Below are positions 32,610 to 40,962 of a stretch of 64,000 nt of DNA, one piece after another. The notes under the pieces were generated by a model. That model worked only from the letters and a program-made list of their open reading frames with translations, did no database searches and was not told the origin of the DNA. How positions within the stretch are numbered: the stretch's first letter is position 1; each line of letters starts with the position of its first letter. The DNA is from Actinomycetaceae bacterium. Lineage in GTDB: Bacteria > Actinomycetota > Actinomycetes > Actinomycetales > Actinomycetaceae. A program made the position numbers and the translations under genes. The stretch lies in assembly GCA_030532405.1 (NCBI GenBank), contig JAUNLF010000006.1:26403-90402 (forward strand), in the 5' to 3' direction.

Positions 32610-33845
32610 CTAGGCATCCTCGACCTCCGCATCAACGGTATCCTCAACAACCTCACGGGCTTCAGGCACCCGGACACGGCCTGACATAAGCTCAGGCAAC
32701 AGCGCGTCTCGCAATAGTGCCAATTGCTGGTTCTCAAAGTACAACCTTTGCAAACGTGCGACGAGCGTTGAGGTTTCCGATGCAAGTTTCTCTCGTTCTT
32801 TGTCATCCAATGTCGGAACGCCCCACGATGCTATGTCCTTCCAGGATGTACGGGGCATTCGTGTTCCTGTTGCTGAAGCAGAGACTGCTTCAATCAGTGC
32901 ATCTGAACCGGCTATAGCCGCGACTAACGCTAGGTTTTTAGGTGAACGCGGACGTAGCACCAAAATGTCCGTTGAGCAGACGCCGTCGAATGGGGCGATA
33001 GCTACTTTTTTAAAGTAGGGGCGCAGTTTTCCGAAGAGGATATCTCCCTTCTTAAATCTTGTTTTATTGCTACCGATTGCTTCCGCCTTTGCCGACGTAC
33101 TCAAAAAGAGAGAGCCTTTAGTCATATGTTCTAAAGCAACGTAATTTTCATTTGACGAGATGTGTTCGGGTTTAACGGTTTCTCTTACGAGTTCACAATA
33201 TGTTTCGAACTTGATTTCCTCACCTGTAGAAGAATCAAGCGCTGCGTCGACAAGAGTACGAACTAACTCCTCCCCGATTCGAGTAATTCGCATATTAGAT
33301 TCGATCTTGTCGTCGAGCGCGCCTAGTGTTGCCGCAATCGCACGTTGTTCTTTCATCGGTACAAGATTGATTAGCTCAGTATCAAGAAAATACTCAAACT
33401 GGAAATTAGCTATACCAGTGGACCTATTCTGATACGCCCAAGCGCGCCCCTCCTGGTACATATTTTGTAGCCACCAGTATGCATAAGAACTATCAACTTT
33501 TTCGGGGTTCACCCGAACCAATTTACAAAAACTTGCAGGAATCACCGGGTACGTAAAACTATTCAATAATCTGCTTGAGATATATGCAGTTCTGCCAGTC
33601 GGCCTGTCAGCCGTCCCACCGGATATTTCAAGAACGATGTCACCTTCTTGCAAGACTCTTTTAGGAAGCTTCTTGTTCGATTCCCACCTGATCGGAACAT
33701 CTCCATAGGAACCAACTTGGACATTCGGAAAGTCAGCTCCTCGAATAATCGCAACCTGCGTACTTGCTTCAGATGGCGCATCGGTCCCCCACCCTCCACT
33801 TATGTAATGGGAGACCACATCACGAAAGGGCACCTTCACTGTCAC
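32610..33845 (-). CDS. hsdS: Type I restriction-modification specificity subunit S
   Basis: The 411-residue product has two target recognition domains (about 1-150 and 195-350), each followed by a conserved helical spacer (KEQRAIAATLGALDDKIESN near 165-185, and DDKEREKLASETSTLVARL near 350). Each domain reads one half of a split DNA site; the site cannot be predicted from the sequence alone. Its GTG start overlaps the hsdM stop by 4 bases (GTGA), so translation is coupled. The acidic tail (VVEDTVDAEVEDA) is unusual but harmless. Subunit S is the fast-evolving part of the system; no inverted spare hsdS copy is present in this window, so phase variation by inversion is not indicated here. Confidence 0.92.
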   Translation of the reverse strand: MTVKVPFRDVVSHYISGGWGTDAPSEASTQVAIIRGADFPNVQVGSYGDVPIRWESNKKLPKRVLQEGDIVLEISGGTADRPTGRTAYISSRLLNSFTYPVIPASFCKLVRVNPEKVDSSYAYWWLQNMYQEGRAWAYQNRSTGIANFQFEYFLDTELINLVPMKEQRAIAATLGALDDKIESNMRITRIGEELVRTLVDAALDSSTGEEIKFETYCELVRETVKPEHISSNENYVALEHMTKGSLFLSTSAKAEAIGSNKTRFKKGDILFGKLRPYFKKVAIAPFDGVCSTDILVLRPRSPKNLALVAAIAGSDALIEAVSASATGTRMPRTSWKDIASWGVPTLDDKEREKLASETSTLVARLQRLYFENQQLALLRDALLPELMSGRVRVPEAREVVEDTVDAEVEDA

Positions 33846-35404
33846 GACCAGATACCTCCAAGGCGAGACTGAATCTCGTTCTGCAACTCTAAGCCGCGTT
33901 CGAACTCTGTAAAGAGTTCGTGAGTCAGGCGCGCGATCTTCTCATCAATCGGTTCAGCGTCTTCCTCAGCCTCCGGCGTTCCTACATACCGTCCCGGAGT
34001 CAGGATATAATCGTTCTCCGCGATCTCTGCACGCGTCGCAACCTTGCAGAAACCCGGCTCATCCGCATACTTCTCAAAGTCGTCCCTCGACCTCCACGTG
34101 TTGTAAGCTCCCGCAATCTTGGAGATTTCGTCATCCGTTAGCTCACGACGAGCACGCGTAACCATCGTCCCCATCTGCCGAGCATCAATAAACAACACTT
34201 CCCCATTACGTGCGCGGTGACCGTTACCGTGACGGTTCTTCGAAAGGAACCAAACACTAACAGGAATACCCGTATTCAAAAATAGTCTGTCCGGCAGAGC
34301 AACAACACAGTCGACTAAATCCTCATCGACCAACTTCCGTCGAATCTCCGGATCAGTACCATCCTGCGACGAAACCGCACCATTCGCCATAACAAAGCCC
34401 GCGGTACCAGAAGGAGCAAGATGATAAAGGAAATGCTGAATCCAAGCGTAATTAGCATTCCCCTCACGCGGGGTGCCATAAACCCAACGAGGGTCATCCG
34501 CGAGCGACTCATCCCAATAATCAGAAATATTGAAAGGCGGGTTCGCAAGAATAAAATCTGCACGAAGATCCGAATGCAAATCCTCAGTGAATGAATCCGC
34601 CGACTTCGAACCAAGATCCGCGTCAAGACCACGCAACGCAAGATTCATCTTCGCGAGCTTCCACGTCGTGTTCGTGAACTCCTGGCCATAAATCGACAAC
34701 TGATTGCGGTTACCACCATGAGCCTTAACGAACTCAGCAGACTGCACAAACATGCCACCGCTGCCACAACACGGGTCGAACACTCGGCCCTCAAAGGGTT
34801 GAAGCATCTCAACCAGCGTCTTCACAACGCTTCGAGGCGTGTAGAAAGCTCCGCCTTCTTTACCAGTCTCCTTGCCTGCAAACTGACCCAGGAAGTACTC
34901 ATACACAGAGCCGAGCACATCATCAGAGCCATGATCGTTGTCGGAGCCAAAACCGATCGTTCCGATGAGATCAACCAGCTCGCCTAAACGCTTCTTATCG
35001 AGCCCTTCACGCCCATAATTACGAGGTAGCACACCTCGAAGTGTCGGATTCTCACGTTCGACCAACTGCATCGCCTGATCGATCAATTGCCCAATCTCAG
35101 GCTGTTTAGCCTGAGCCTGAAGCTCAGACCAACGAGCACCCTCCGGCACCCAAAATACGTTGTGCCCGGTGTATTCATCACGGTCTTCAAGGAAGGTTTC
35201 AAACTGAGACTCGTCAATACCGTCTTCAACCAGCTCGACCTTGAGCGCTTCCCGACGTTCCTCAAACCTATCCGAAACGTACTTTAGAAACACGAGTCCA
35301 AGAACGACGTGCTTATACTCCGACGGCTCCTGATTACCCCGTAACTTATCGGCTGCCTCCCACAAAGTCTGTTCCAGCGTCTTTGCGTTCTTCTTAGCAG
35401 CCAT
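33842..35404 (-). CDS. hsdM: Type I restriction-modification methyltransferase subunit M
   Basis: The 520-residue N6-adenine methyltransferase has a helical N-terminal domain (about 1-130), the SAM-binding motif FDPCCGSGGMF near 200 and the catalytic NPPF (ILANPPFNISDYW) near 286. With two M and one S subunits it methylates both strands of the recognition site and protects host DNA. It is the first gene of the hsdM-hsdS-hsdR operon. Start is ATG 35404, preceded by AAGGATT. A TCAGGTTT/AAACCTGA dyad lies about 50 bases upstream and may be an operator. The GAGGGCG word common elsewhere in the window is absent from this gene. Confidence 0.96.
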   Translation of the reverse strand: MAAKKNAKTLEQTLWEAADKLRGNQEPSEYKHVVLGLVFLKYVSDRFEERREALKVELVEDGIDESQFETFLEDRDEYTGHNVFWVPEGARWSELQAQAKQPEIGQLIDQAMQLVERENPTLRGVLPRNYGREGLDKKRLGELVDLIGTIGFGSDNDHGSDDVLGSVYEYFLGQFAGKETGKEGGAFYTPRSVVKTLVEMLQPFEGRVFDPCCGSGGMFVQSAEFVKAHGGNRNQLSIYGQEFTNTTWKLAKMNLALRGLDADLGSKSADSFTEDLHSDLRADFILANPPFNISDYWDESLADDPRWVYGTPREGNANYAWIQHFLYHLAPSGTAGFVMANGAVSSQDGTDPEIRRKLVDEDLVDCVVALPDRLFLNTGIPVSVWFLSKNRHGNGHRARNGEVLFIDARQMGTMVTRARRELTDDEISKIAGAYNTWRSRDDFEKYADEPGFCKVATRAEIAENDYILTPGRYVGTPEAEEDAEPIDEKIARLTHELFTEFERGLELQNEIQSRLGGIWS

Positions 35405-35450
35405 TCAAAATCCTTAATCTGCACAAATACCAACCGATACGGATTCACCT

Positions 35451-35478
35451 TCAGGTTTAATCAAACGGTCAAACCTGA
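35451..35478. promoter_or_regulatory. Inverted repeat upstream of hsdM
   Basis: Perfect 8-bp arms TCAGGTTT (35451-35458) and AAACCTGA (35471-35478) with a 12-base centre. It lies 47 bases before the hsdM start and could be an operator or the stem of a leader hairpin. No regulator gene of a restriction system is adjacent. Confidence 0.45.
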
Positions 35479-35665
35479 TCACTCCTATGAATAGTACCCG
35501 GAAGCACTCTCGCAGGTTGCCTACGCCACAACATGCCTGAGGTTCAGATCCCGTCCTTTCAACAGACTTTTGCTGTCACTAACCCGAGCCACCCAAGATC
35601 ATGGGCTGCCCGGTGTGACCGACTTCCGGTTAACCTTCTCTCCTTTATTTAGTACGGTATATTCC

Positions 35666-37219
35666 GTGTTAAGTAATTCTGTGCCCTCCGATTCCACCGC
35701 CCGCCCGTCCAACAACGACGCCGCTCTAACGCCCTCGGACAACGCCGTCCCACAGGCAAACAGCACTTCTGCGAATGCGGCCGTCAGCTCCGCGAGCGTG
35801 CCTACCGGCTCCTCGTCGAACGACACACCGAAGAATCCTGAGACCACAAGCACTTCCGCGAGCGCGGGTGCTTCCTCAGGCAAGCACTCCGCGAGCGGCT
35901 CCTCCAGCGGCTCTCGCGGATCGAAATCCAAAACCTACACGCAAGCCGCACCCAACCAAGCCGCCGCACCCGCAGGCCTCAACCCCGCCGACGGCACCTC
36001 CTACATCCCCGCCATCTGGCGCTGGATCACTCTCCTCACCGGAGGCGCCTCCCTCCTCATCGGCCTCAACCTCGCCCTCAACCTCATCGCCGTCTGGGCC
36101 CCCATCCCCGCACACACCGACGCCTCCCTCCACGGTCAAATCATGACCCTCGGCTTCCTCGGCACCCTCATCACCCTCGAACGCGTCGTCGCGCTCCGCT
36201 CACGCACCCTTCTCATCGCCCCACTCTCACTCGGCATCGGCAGCATCCTCCTACTCACGCCACACCCCCAGTGGGGCCAAAGCCTCCAAATCATCGGCAT
36301 GGCCGGCCTCCTCCTCACCTACATCAAACTCACCAAACGAGACCTCTCCAACGCCCTCGCCATCCAAATCATCGGCTCCATCGCCGGCCTCGCCGCCGCC
36401 ACCCTCTGGGCCCTTGGCGCCCAAACCCACACACTCATCCCCCTCATCAGCACCTTCATCGTCCTCACCATCCTCGGCGAACGCGTCGAACTCGCCCGCA
36501 TCTCCCTCACCCTCCGCGCCGAACGCCTCGCCTTCGCCCTCTCCGCCCTCCTCATGGCCACCTCACTCGCCCTCCTCGCCGGCGCACCCAGCGAAATCTA
36601 CGCCACCAACCTCCTCCTCATCACCGCCTGGCTCACCAAACACGACATCGCCCGCCGCATGGCAACCGTGCCCGGGCTCCCCCGCTACTCCGCCACCAAC
36701 ATGCTCCTCGCCACCGCCTGGCTCGGCCTCGGCAGCCTCACCTGGCTCCTCACCGGCCCCCTCGCCACATCCAGCGCCTACGACTCAATCGTGCACGCCA
36801 TCCTCCTCGGCTACGGCATGTCCATGATCTTCGCCCACGCCCCCATCATCCTCCCCGCCGTCCTCAAACTCCCCCTCCCCTACCACCCCCTCGCCTGGAT
36901 ACCCACCATCGCCCTCAACCTCGGCATCCTCATCCGCTTCTACGCCAACGTGCGCTCCTACCCCACCAGCTGGCAAATCGGCGCCACCCTCACCGTCATC
37001 GCCATCCTCCTCTTCCTTGCCGCCTCCATCTACGCCTCCGCGACCTCAAACAAGCAAGGCGCAAAACAGGCAGCGAAGCAGGCGGCGAAGGCGAGCACTA
37101 AGCACGCTCCAAAACAGGCCGCGACGCTGAGTATTAAGCCAAACGACAAGCAGACCGACGAACCGACCACTAAGCCGAACGACAGACAGGGCAACGAGCA
37201 GAAAGGTGCCACCCGATGA
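35666..37219 (+). CDS. Polytopic membrane protein coupled to nitrite reductase (NnrS-like topology)
   Basis: The product is about 517 residues if the GTG at 35666 is used; GTG 35681 and TTG 35570 are alternatives, and none has a clear ribosome site. TATATT at 35658-35663 could be a -10 element. The first 100 residues are a Ser/Ala/Thr-rich low-complexity segment. About 12 hydrophobic segments follow, with HTDASLHGQIMTLGFLGTLITLERVVAL and HAILLGYGMSMIFAHAPIILP, which carry histidines spaced as in NnrS and heme-copper-oxidase-like membrane proteins. The last 55 residues are a Lys/Gln-rich tail. The stop overlaps the nitrite reductase start (ATGA). I infer a role in electron delivery, copper or NO handling for that enzyme. 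Confidence 0.7.
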   Translation: MLSNSVPSDSTARPSNNDAALTPSDNAVPQANSTSANAAVSSASVPTGSSSNDTPKNPETTSTSASAGASSGKHSASGSSSGSRGSKSKTYTQAAPNQAAAPAGLNPADGTSYIPAIWRWITLLTGGASLLIGLNLALNLIAVWAPIPAHTDASLHGQIMTLGFLGTLITLERVVALRSRTLLIAPLSLGIGSILLLTPHPQWGQSLQIIGMAGLLLTYIKLTKRDLSNALAIQIIGSIAGLAAATLWALGAQTHTLIPLISTFIVLTILGERVELARISLTLRAERLAFALSALLMATSLALLAGAPSEIYATNLLLITAWLTKHDIARRMATVPGLPRYSATNMLLATAWLGLGSLTWLLTGPLATSSAYDSIVHAILLGYGMSMIFAHAPIILPAVLKLPLPYHPLAWIPTIALNLGILIRFYANVRSYPTSWQIGATLTVIAILLFLAASIYASATSNKQGAKQAAKQAAKASTKHAPKQAATLSIKPNDKQTDEPTTKPNDRQGNEQKGATR

Positions 37220-39918
37220 ACCACATGACCCGCGCCTCCTGGCACCGCATCACCGGCACCACCACCATCCTCTGGATGCTCGCCGCCGCAGCCGCGATCA
37301 CCGCCCACCGCTTCATCCCCGAAGCCAAATGGCTCATGATCCACACCGCCACCCTCGGCATCATCACCAACGCACTCCTCACCTGGACCAACCACTTCAC
37401 CACCTCCATCCTCCGCTCCCGCCCCCAAACCAGCCGCCGCGCCGAAGGCACCATCCTCGCCACCCTCAACGCCGGCATCCTCACGCTCGGCACCGGCATG
37501 ATCCTCGCCCACCCCTGGATCACCGGCGTGGGCGCCACCCTCATTGCCATCGCCGTCACCGCACACATCGCGCGCCTCGCCCACCAAATGAGGGCCGCGC
37601 TGCCCGCACGCTTCCGCTTCACCGTCCGCGCCTACATCGCCGCCGGCATCCTCTTCATCCCCGGCATCCTCGCCGGCTACCTCCTCACCCTCCCCAGCAT
37701 TCCGGCCAACTACTCCGCCGCACTACGCGGCTCCCACATCGCGTTCAACGTGCTCGGCTGGGTCGGCCTACCCATCATCGGCACCCTCCTCACACTCTGG
37801 CCCACCATCCTGCGCACCCGCATGCCCGAAACCGCGGAGATCGCCGCCCGCAAATACCTACCCTGGCTCACCGCCAGCGCCGCATTCGCCGCCCTCGGCG
37901 CCCTCGCACTACCCCTCCTCGAAAACACCGCCCTCCCCTCCGCGATCCTCATGGGCGCCGGCATGATCGCCTTCACCACCTTCGCCGCCCTCATCGTCGT
38001 ACCCCTCGTGCGCGACAGCGGCATCGACACCACCTTCCCCTCCCTCTCCGTCGCCGCCGGCACCGTCTGGCTCCTCGGCAGCATCACCGCCGCCGGCATC
38101 GCCCTCCTGCTAGGCGACGGCATCGACACCCTCAACAACCTCACTCCTTACACGATCCCCCTGCTCGCCGGAGGCATTGCACAAATCGTGCTCGGCGCCC
38201 TGGCCTACCTCCTCCCCGTCGTCGCAGGAGGCGGCCCCACCGCCGTACGCGTACGCAACATCCGCGCCAACAGCGCCGGCGTGCTGCGCATCGCCCTACT
38301 CAACCTCTCGCTCGCGCTCTACGTCGTCAGCAACGTGTCACTCATCCTCGTGGCGACCTCCCTCCTCGCGCTCCTCGCAGGCCTCGCATCCGTCGTGGCC
38401 CTCATCGCGTCCATGCTTCCCGTATCCGACGCGCAACTCGAGCGAGCACCCGGGCCAGACGTTCGCCGCGACGGCACCCGCGCACCCAAACCCGACCTCC
38501 TCAAACCCGCAATGGTCGCCCTCACCATGCTCTCAATGGTGGTTGTTGGCGCCACCGCACTTGACCCCGCCGCCGCCGCTGGACTCAACGCAACCGCGCC
38601 CAGCTCGGAGACAAGCGCAGACGCAACCGGCGAAACCACCGAAATCTCCGTCGAAATCCGCAACATGCGCTACATTCCCGAACTGGTTGAAGTGCCCGCC
38701 GGCAACCGGCTCATCATCAACCTGCACAACGACGACGACCAAACCCACGACCTCGTACTCGAAACCGGCGTCTCCACCAAACGCATGGGCCCAGACGAAA
38801 CCGTCACCCTCGACGCCGGCATCATCACCACCGACGTTGAAGGCTGGTGCTCCATCGCCGGACACCGCCAAATGGGCATGGTCTTCCACATCAAAGTACT
38901 AGGGGCAGACACTGCCAGCGCAGCCGGAGACACCGGCGACCAGGCCGGTAGTGAAGGCATGGAGGGTGAGGCTTCCGACTCCTCCGGCCACGACATGCAC
39001 GACATGCACGCCATGCACTCGATGCCGGCCGAAGCGGCCTTCGACCTTGCCGGCGACATGGACCCCGCCCGCTACCGCGACCCCTCCCTTCCGCCGCTAC
39101 CTCCCGCGGATGGGCCCGTAACCCACGAACTCACCTTCGAAGTCACCGAAGAAGTCATCGAAGTTGCGCCCGGCCTCACCCAAAACATTTGGCTCTTCAA
39201 CGGGCAAATGCCGGGCCCGACCCTCCACGGCCGCGTAGGCGACACGTTCATCATTACCCTCATCAATAAGGGCACGATGGGGCATTCGATCGACTTCCAC
39301 GCCGGCGCGCTCGCACCCGACGAGCCCATGCGCACAATCCAGCCCGGCGAATCACTCGAATACAAGTTCACGGCCGAGCGTTCGGGCATTTGGATGTACC
39401 ACTGCTCCACCGCGCCCATGAGCCTGCACATCGCGAACGGCATGTACGGAGCGGTCGTTATCGAGCCGCCGAACTTGGAGCCGGTCGACCACTCGTTCGT
39501 GCTCGTGCAGGGCGAGTCTTACTACGGCCCAGACGGCGAAATCGGCGACATGAACAAGATTGCTGAGGGCGACCACGACACCACCCACTTCAACGGCTAC
39601 CCGCACCAGTACGTGAAGAACCCGCTCACCGTTGCCGCGGGCGAGCGCGTGCGCTTCTGGGTGCTCGACGCCGGCGTTGCCGTGCCGCTTTCGTTCCACA
39701 TTGTTGGAGGCCAGTTCGACACCGTCTTCAAGGAAGGCGCCTACCTACTGCGACCGGACAATGAGCTCGCGGGTGGTTCGCAAGCTCTCGGACTTATGGC
39801 CGCGGAGGGAGGCTTCGTCGAACTCGTCTTCCCCGAGCCGGGCACGTACACGTTCGTGAACCACGTGATGATTGAGGCTGAACGCGGGGCGAAGGGCCAC
39901 GTGATCGTGACGGAGTAA
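37216..39918 (+). CDS. Membrane-anchored copper nitrite reductase with extra cupredoxin domain
   Basis: The 900-residue fusion has a membrane domain (about 1-400, ten hydrophobic segments), a further anchor near 430-445, a cupredoxin (about 470-560) with type 1 copper ligands in QTHD and CSIAGHRQMGM, a Met/His-rich linker near 592-604 (DMHDMHAMHSM), and a two-cupredoxin nitrite reductase (about 634-900). In the reductase, HSIDFH near 689 supplies type 1 and type 2 His plus the catalytic Asp. MYHCSTAPMSLHIANGM near 726-742 gives Cys, His and Met of type 1 copper and a type 2 His. SFHIVGG holds the catalytic His, and VNHVMIE the last type 2 His. All ligands are present, so reduction of nitrite to NO outside the membrane is predicted. 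Confidence 0.88.
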   Translation: MNHMTRASWHRITGTTTILWMLAAAAAITAHRFIPEAKWLMIHTATLGIITNALLTWTNHFTTSILRSRPQTSRRAEGTILATLNAGILTLGTGMILAHPWITGVGATLIAIAVTAHIARLAHQMRAALPARFRFTVRAYIAAGILFIPGILAGYLLTLPSIPANYSAALRGSHIAFNVLGWVGLPIIGTLLTLWPTILRTRMPETAEIAARKYLPWLTASAAFAALGALALPLLENTALPSAILMGAGMIAFTTFAALIVVPLVRDSGIDTTFPSLSVAAGTVWLLGSITAAGIALLLGDGIDTLNNLTPYTIPLLAGGIAQIVLGALAYLLPVVAGGGPTAVRVRNIRANSAGVLRIALLNLSLALYVVSNVSLILVATSLLALLAGLASVVALIASMLPVSDAQLERAPGPDVRRDGTRAPKPDLLKPAMVALTMLSMVVVGATALDPAAAAGLNATAPSSETSADATGETTEISVEIRNMRYIPELVEVPAGNRLIINLHNDDDQTHDLVLETGVSTKRMGPDETVTLDAGIITTDVEGWCSIAGHRQMGMVFHIKVLGADTASAAGDTGDQAGSEGMEGEASDSSGHDMHDMHAMHSMPAEAAFDLAGDMDPARYRDPSLPPLPPADGPVTHELTFEVTEEVIEVAPGLTQNIWLFNGQMPGPTLHGRVGDTFIITLINKGTMGHSIDFHAGALAPDEPMRTIQPGESLEYKFTAERSGIWMYHCSTAPMSLHIANGMYGAVVIEPPNLEPVDHSFVLVQGESYYGPDGEIGDMNKIAEGDHDTTHFNGYPHQYVKNPLTVAAGERVRFWVLDAGVAVPLSFHIVGGQFDTVFKEGAYLLRPDNELAGGSQALGLMAAEGGFVELVFPEPGTYTFVNHVMIEAERGAKGHVIVTE

Positions 39919-39922
39919 TTGT

Positions 39923-40942
39923 TCAAGCGCGCTGAACCAGCGAGCCTCGATCCACGAACTCCGGCTCGAACATAACGCTCTCAGGTTTAGCGCCCGAATC
40001 CATGCCCGAGTACACCTGCGCCAGCATGTCCACGCACATTTCGCCCATGCGAATACGGTCGGTCGCAACCTCCGACAACTCAAAAGCAGTCTCCGCGGTG
40101 TAACCAATCTGGTTGCCCAAAGTCACCATCGAAAAATCTCGGCCAAGCTCAATACCCTCCGCGGCAGCCAAAGCAATCACGCCCTCCGCAACCGGCATGT
40201 TCTCAGCCACCAGCACGGTCGGCGCACCCTCGCGATCCCTAAGCCGCGGCAAAACCTCACGAGCCGCCAAAAAATACTCCGGCAAGATCATCTCATCAAC
40301 ACGAACCCGCAACTCCCGGGCACGAACCTGCATCGCGTTCCGGCTTTCACCAATCGTACGATCCAAGTGCGCCCTACTGTGCGACTCCCTACCAAGGAAC
40401 AGCGCATGCGTGTGCCCGCGCTTCACAAACTCATCGACCACGATGCGGCCAAGAGCGGCAAAATCCGTTTCTACAAACGGCACACCATCAGTTCTGCCAG
40501 AAAAACCAAGCGCTACAGCCGGCACCTTCTCCGCCAGGAGAATGTCCTCACGCCAATCGTCTTGCGCAACCTCCATGTACAGCACGCCATCAAGCAGCCG
40601 CGAGCGCAAAAACCTCCGGAACGTCTCCTCATTCTCACTCACGCCAGCCGGAAGAAGAAGCATGAGCCCGCGCTCCGTGGAACGCTTCAACATGCCCGTC
40701 ACATAATCCGCGGTAGTGCGGTCCATGCCCGAACTTTCAATGCGCAGCACAATGCCGATCGTCCGCATCTTCCGGGCTGCAAGGTTCGCCGCGAACGCGT
40801 TCGGCACGTAATCGAGCTCGCGCGCAGCCTCAAGAACCTTCTTACGGGTCTCCTCCTTAATCGGCCGGTCTCCCGAAAAAACATAGGAGACCGTCGACGG
40901 CGAAACCCCAGCCAGCCTTGCCACATCGGCTCGAGTCGCCAT
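39923..40942 (-). CDS. LacI-family transcriptional regulator (glycogen/isomaltose set)
   Basis: The 339-residue product has an N-terminal LacI helix-turn-helix (ATRADVARLAGVSPSTVSYVF, about 2-25) and hinge helix (AFAANLAARK), then a periplasmic-binding-like sugar domain. It lies 21 bases after a GH13 glucosidase gene on the same strand and is probably co-transcribed with it. A perfect palindrome just downstream of the -10 of that unit (42703-42716) is a candidate operator, giving autoregulation and induction by an alpha-glucoside. Start is ATG 40942 with AGGAGG. The stop is 4 bases from the convergent nitrite reductase gene, with no visible terminator between them. Confidence 0.88.
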   Translation of the reverse strand: MATRADVARLAGVSPSTVSYVFSGDRPIKEETRKKVLEAARELDYVPNAFAANLAARKMRTIGIVLRIESSGMDRTTADYVTGMLKRSTERGLMLLLPAGVSENEETFRRFLRSRLLDGVLYMEVAQDDWREDILLAEKVPAVALGFSGRTDGVPFVETDFAALGRIVVDEFVKRGHTHALFLGRESHSRAHLDRTIGESRNAMQVRARELRVRVDEMILPEYFLAAREVLPRLRDREGAPTVLVAENMPVAEGVIALAAAEGIELGRDFSMVTLGNQIGYTAETAFELSEVATDRIRMGEMCVDMLAQVYSGMDSGAKPESVMFEPEFVDRGSLVQRA

Positions 40943-40962
40943 CGAACGGCCTCCTACTCAAA

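Noticed and set aside
32610-33845. Phase-variable hsdS locus
   Set aside because: There is a single intact hsdS and no inverted partial copy or recombinase in the window.
26200-35600. Prophage or transposon remnant
   Set aside because: No integrase, transposase, structural phage gene, terminal inverted repeat or target duplication could be seen.
37206-38564. Open frame of 452 codons overlapping the nitrite reductase
   Set aside because: Its product is an Arg/His/Pro-rich chain caused by C-ending codons of the real gene in another frame.
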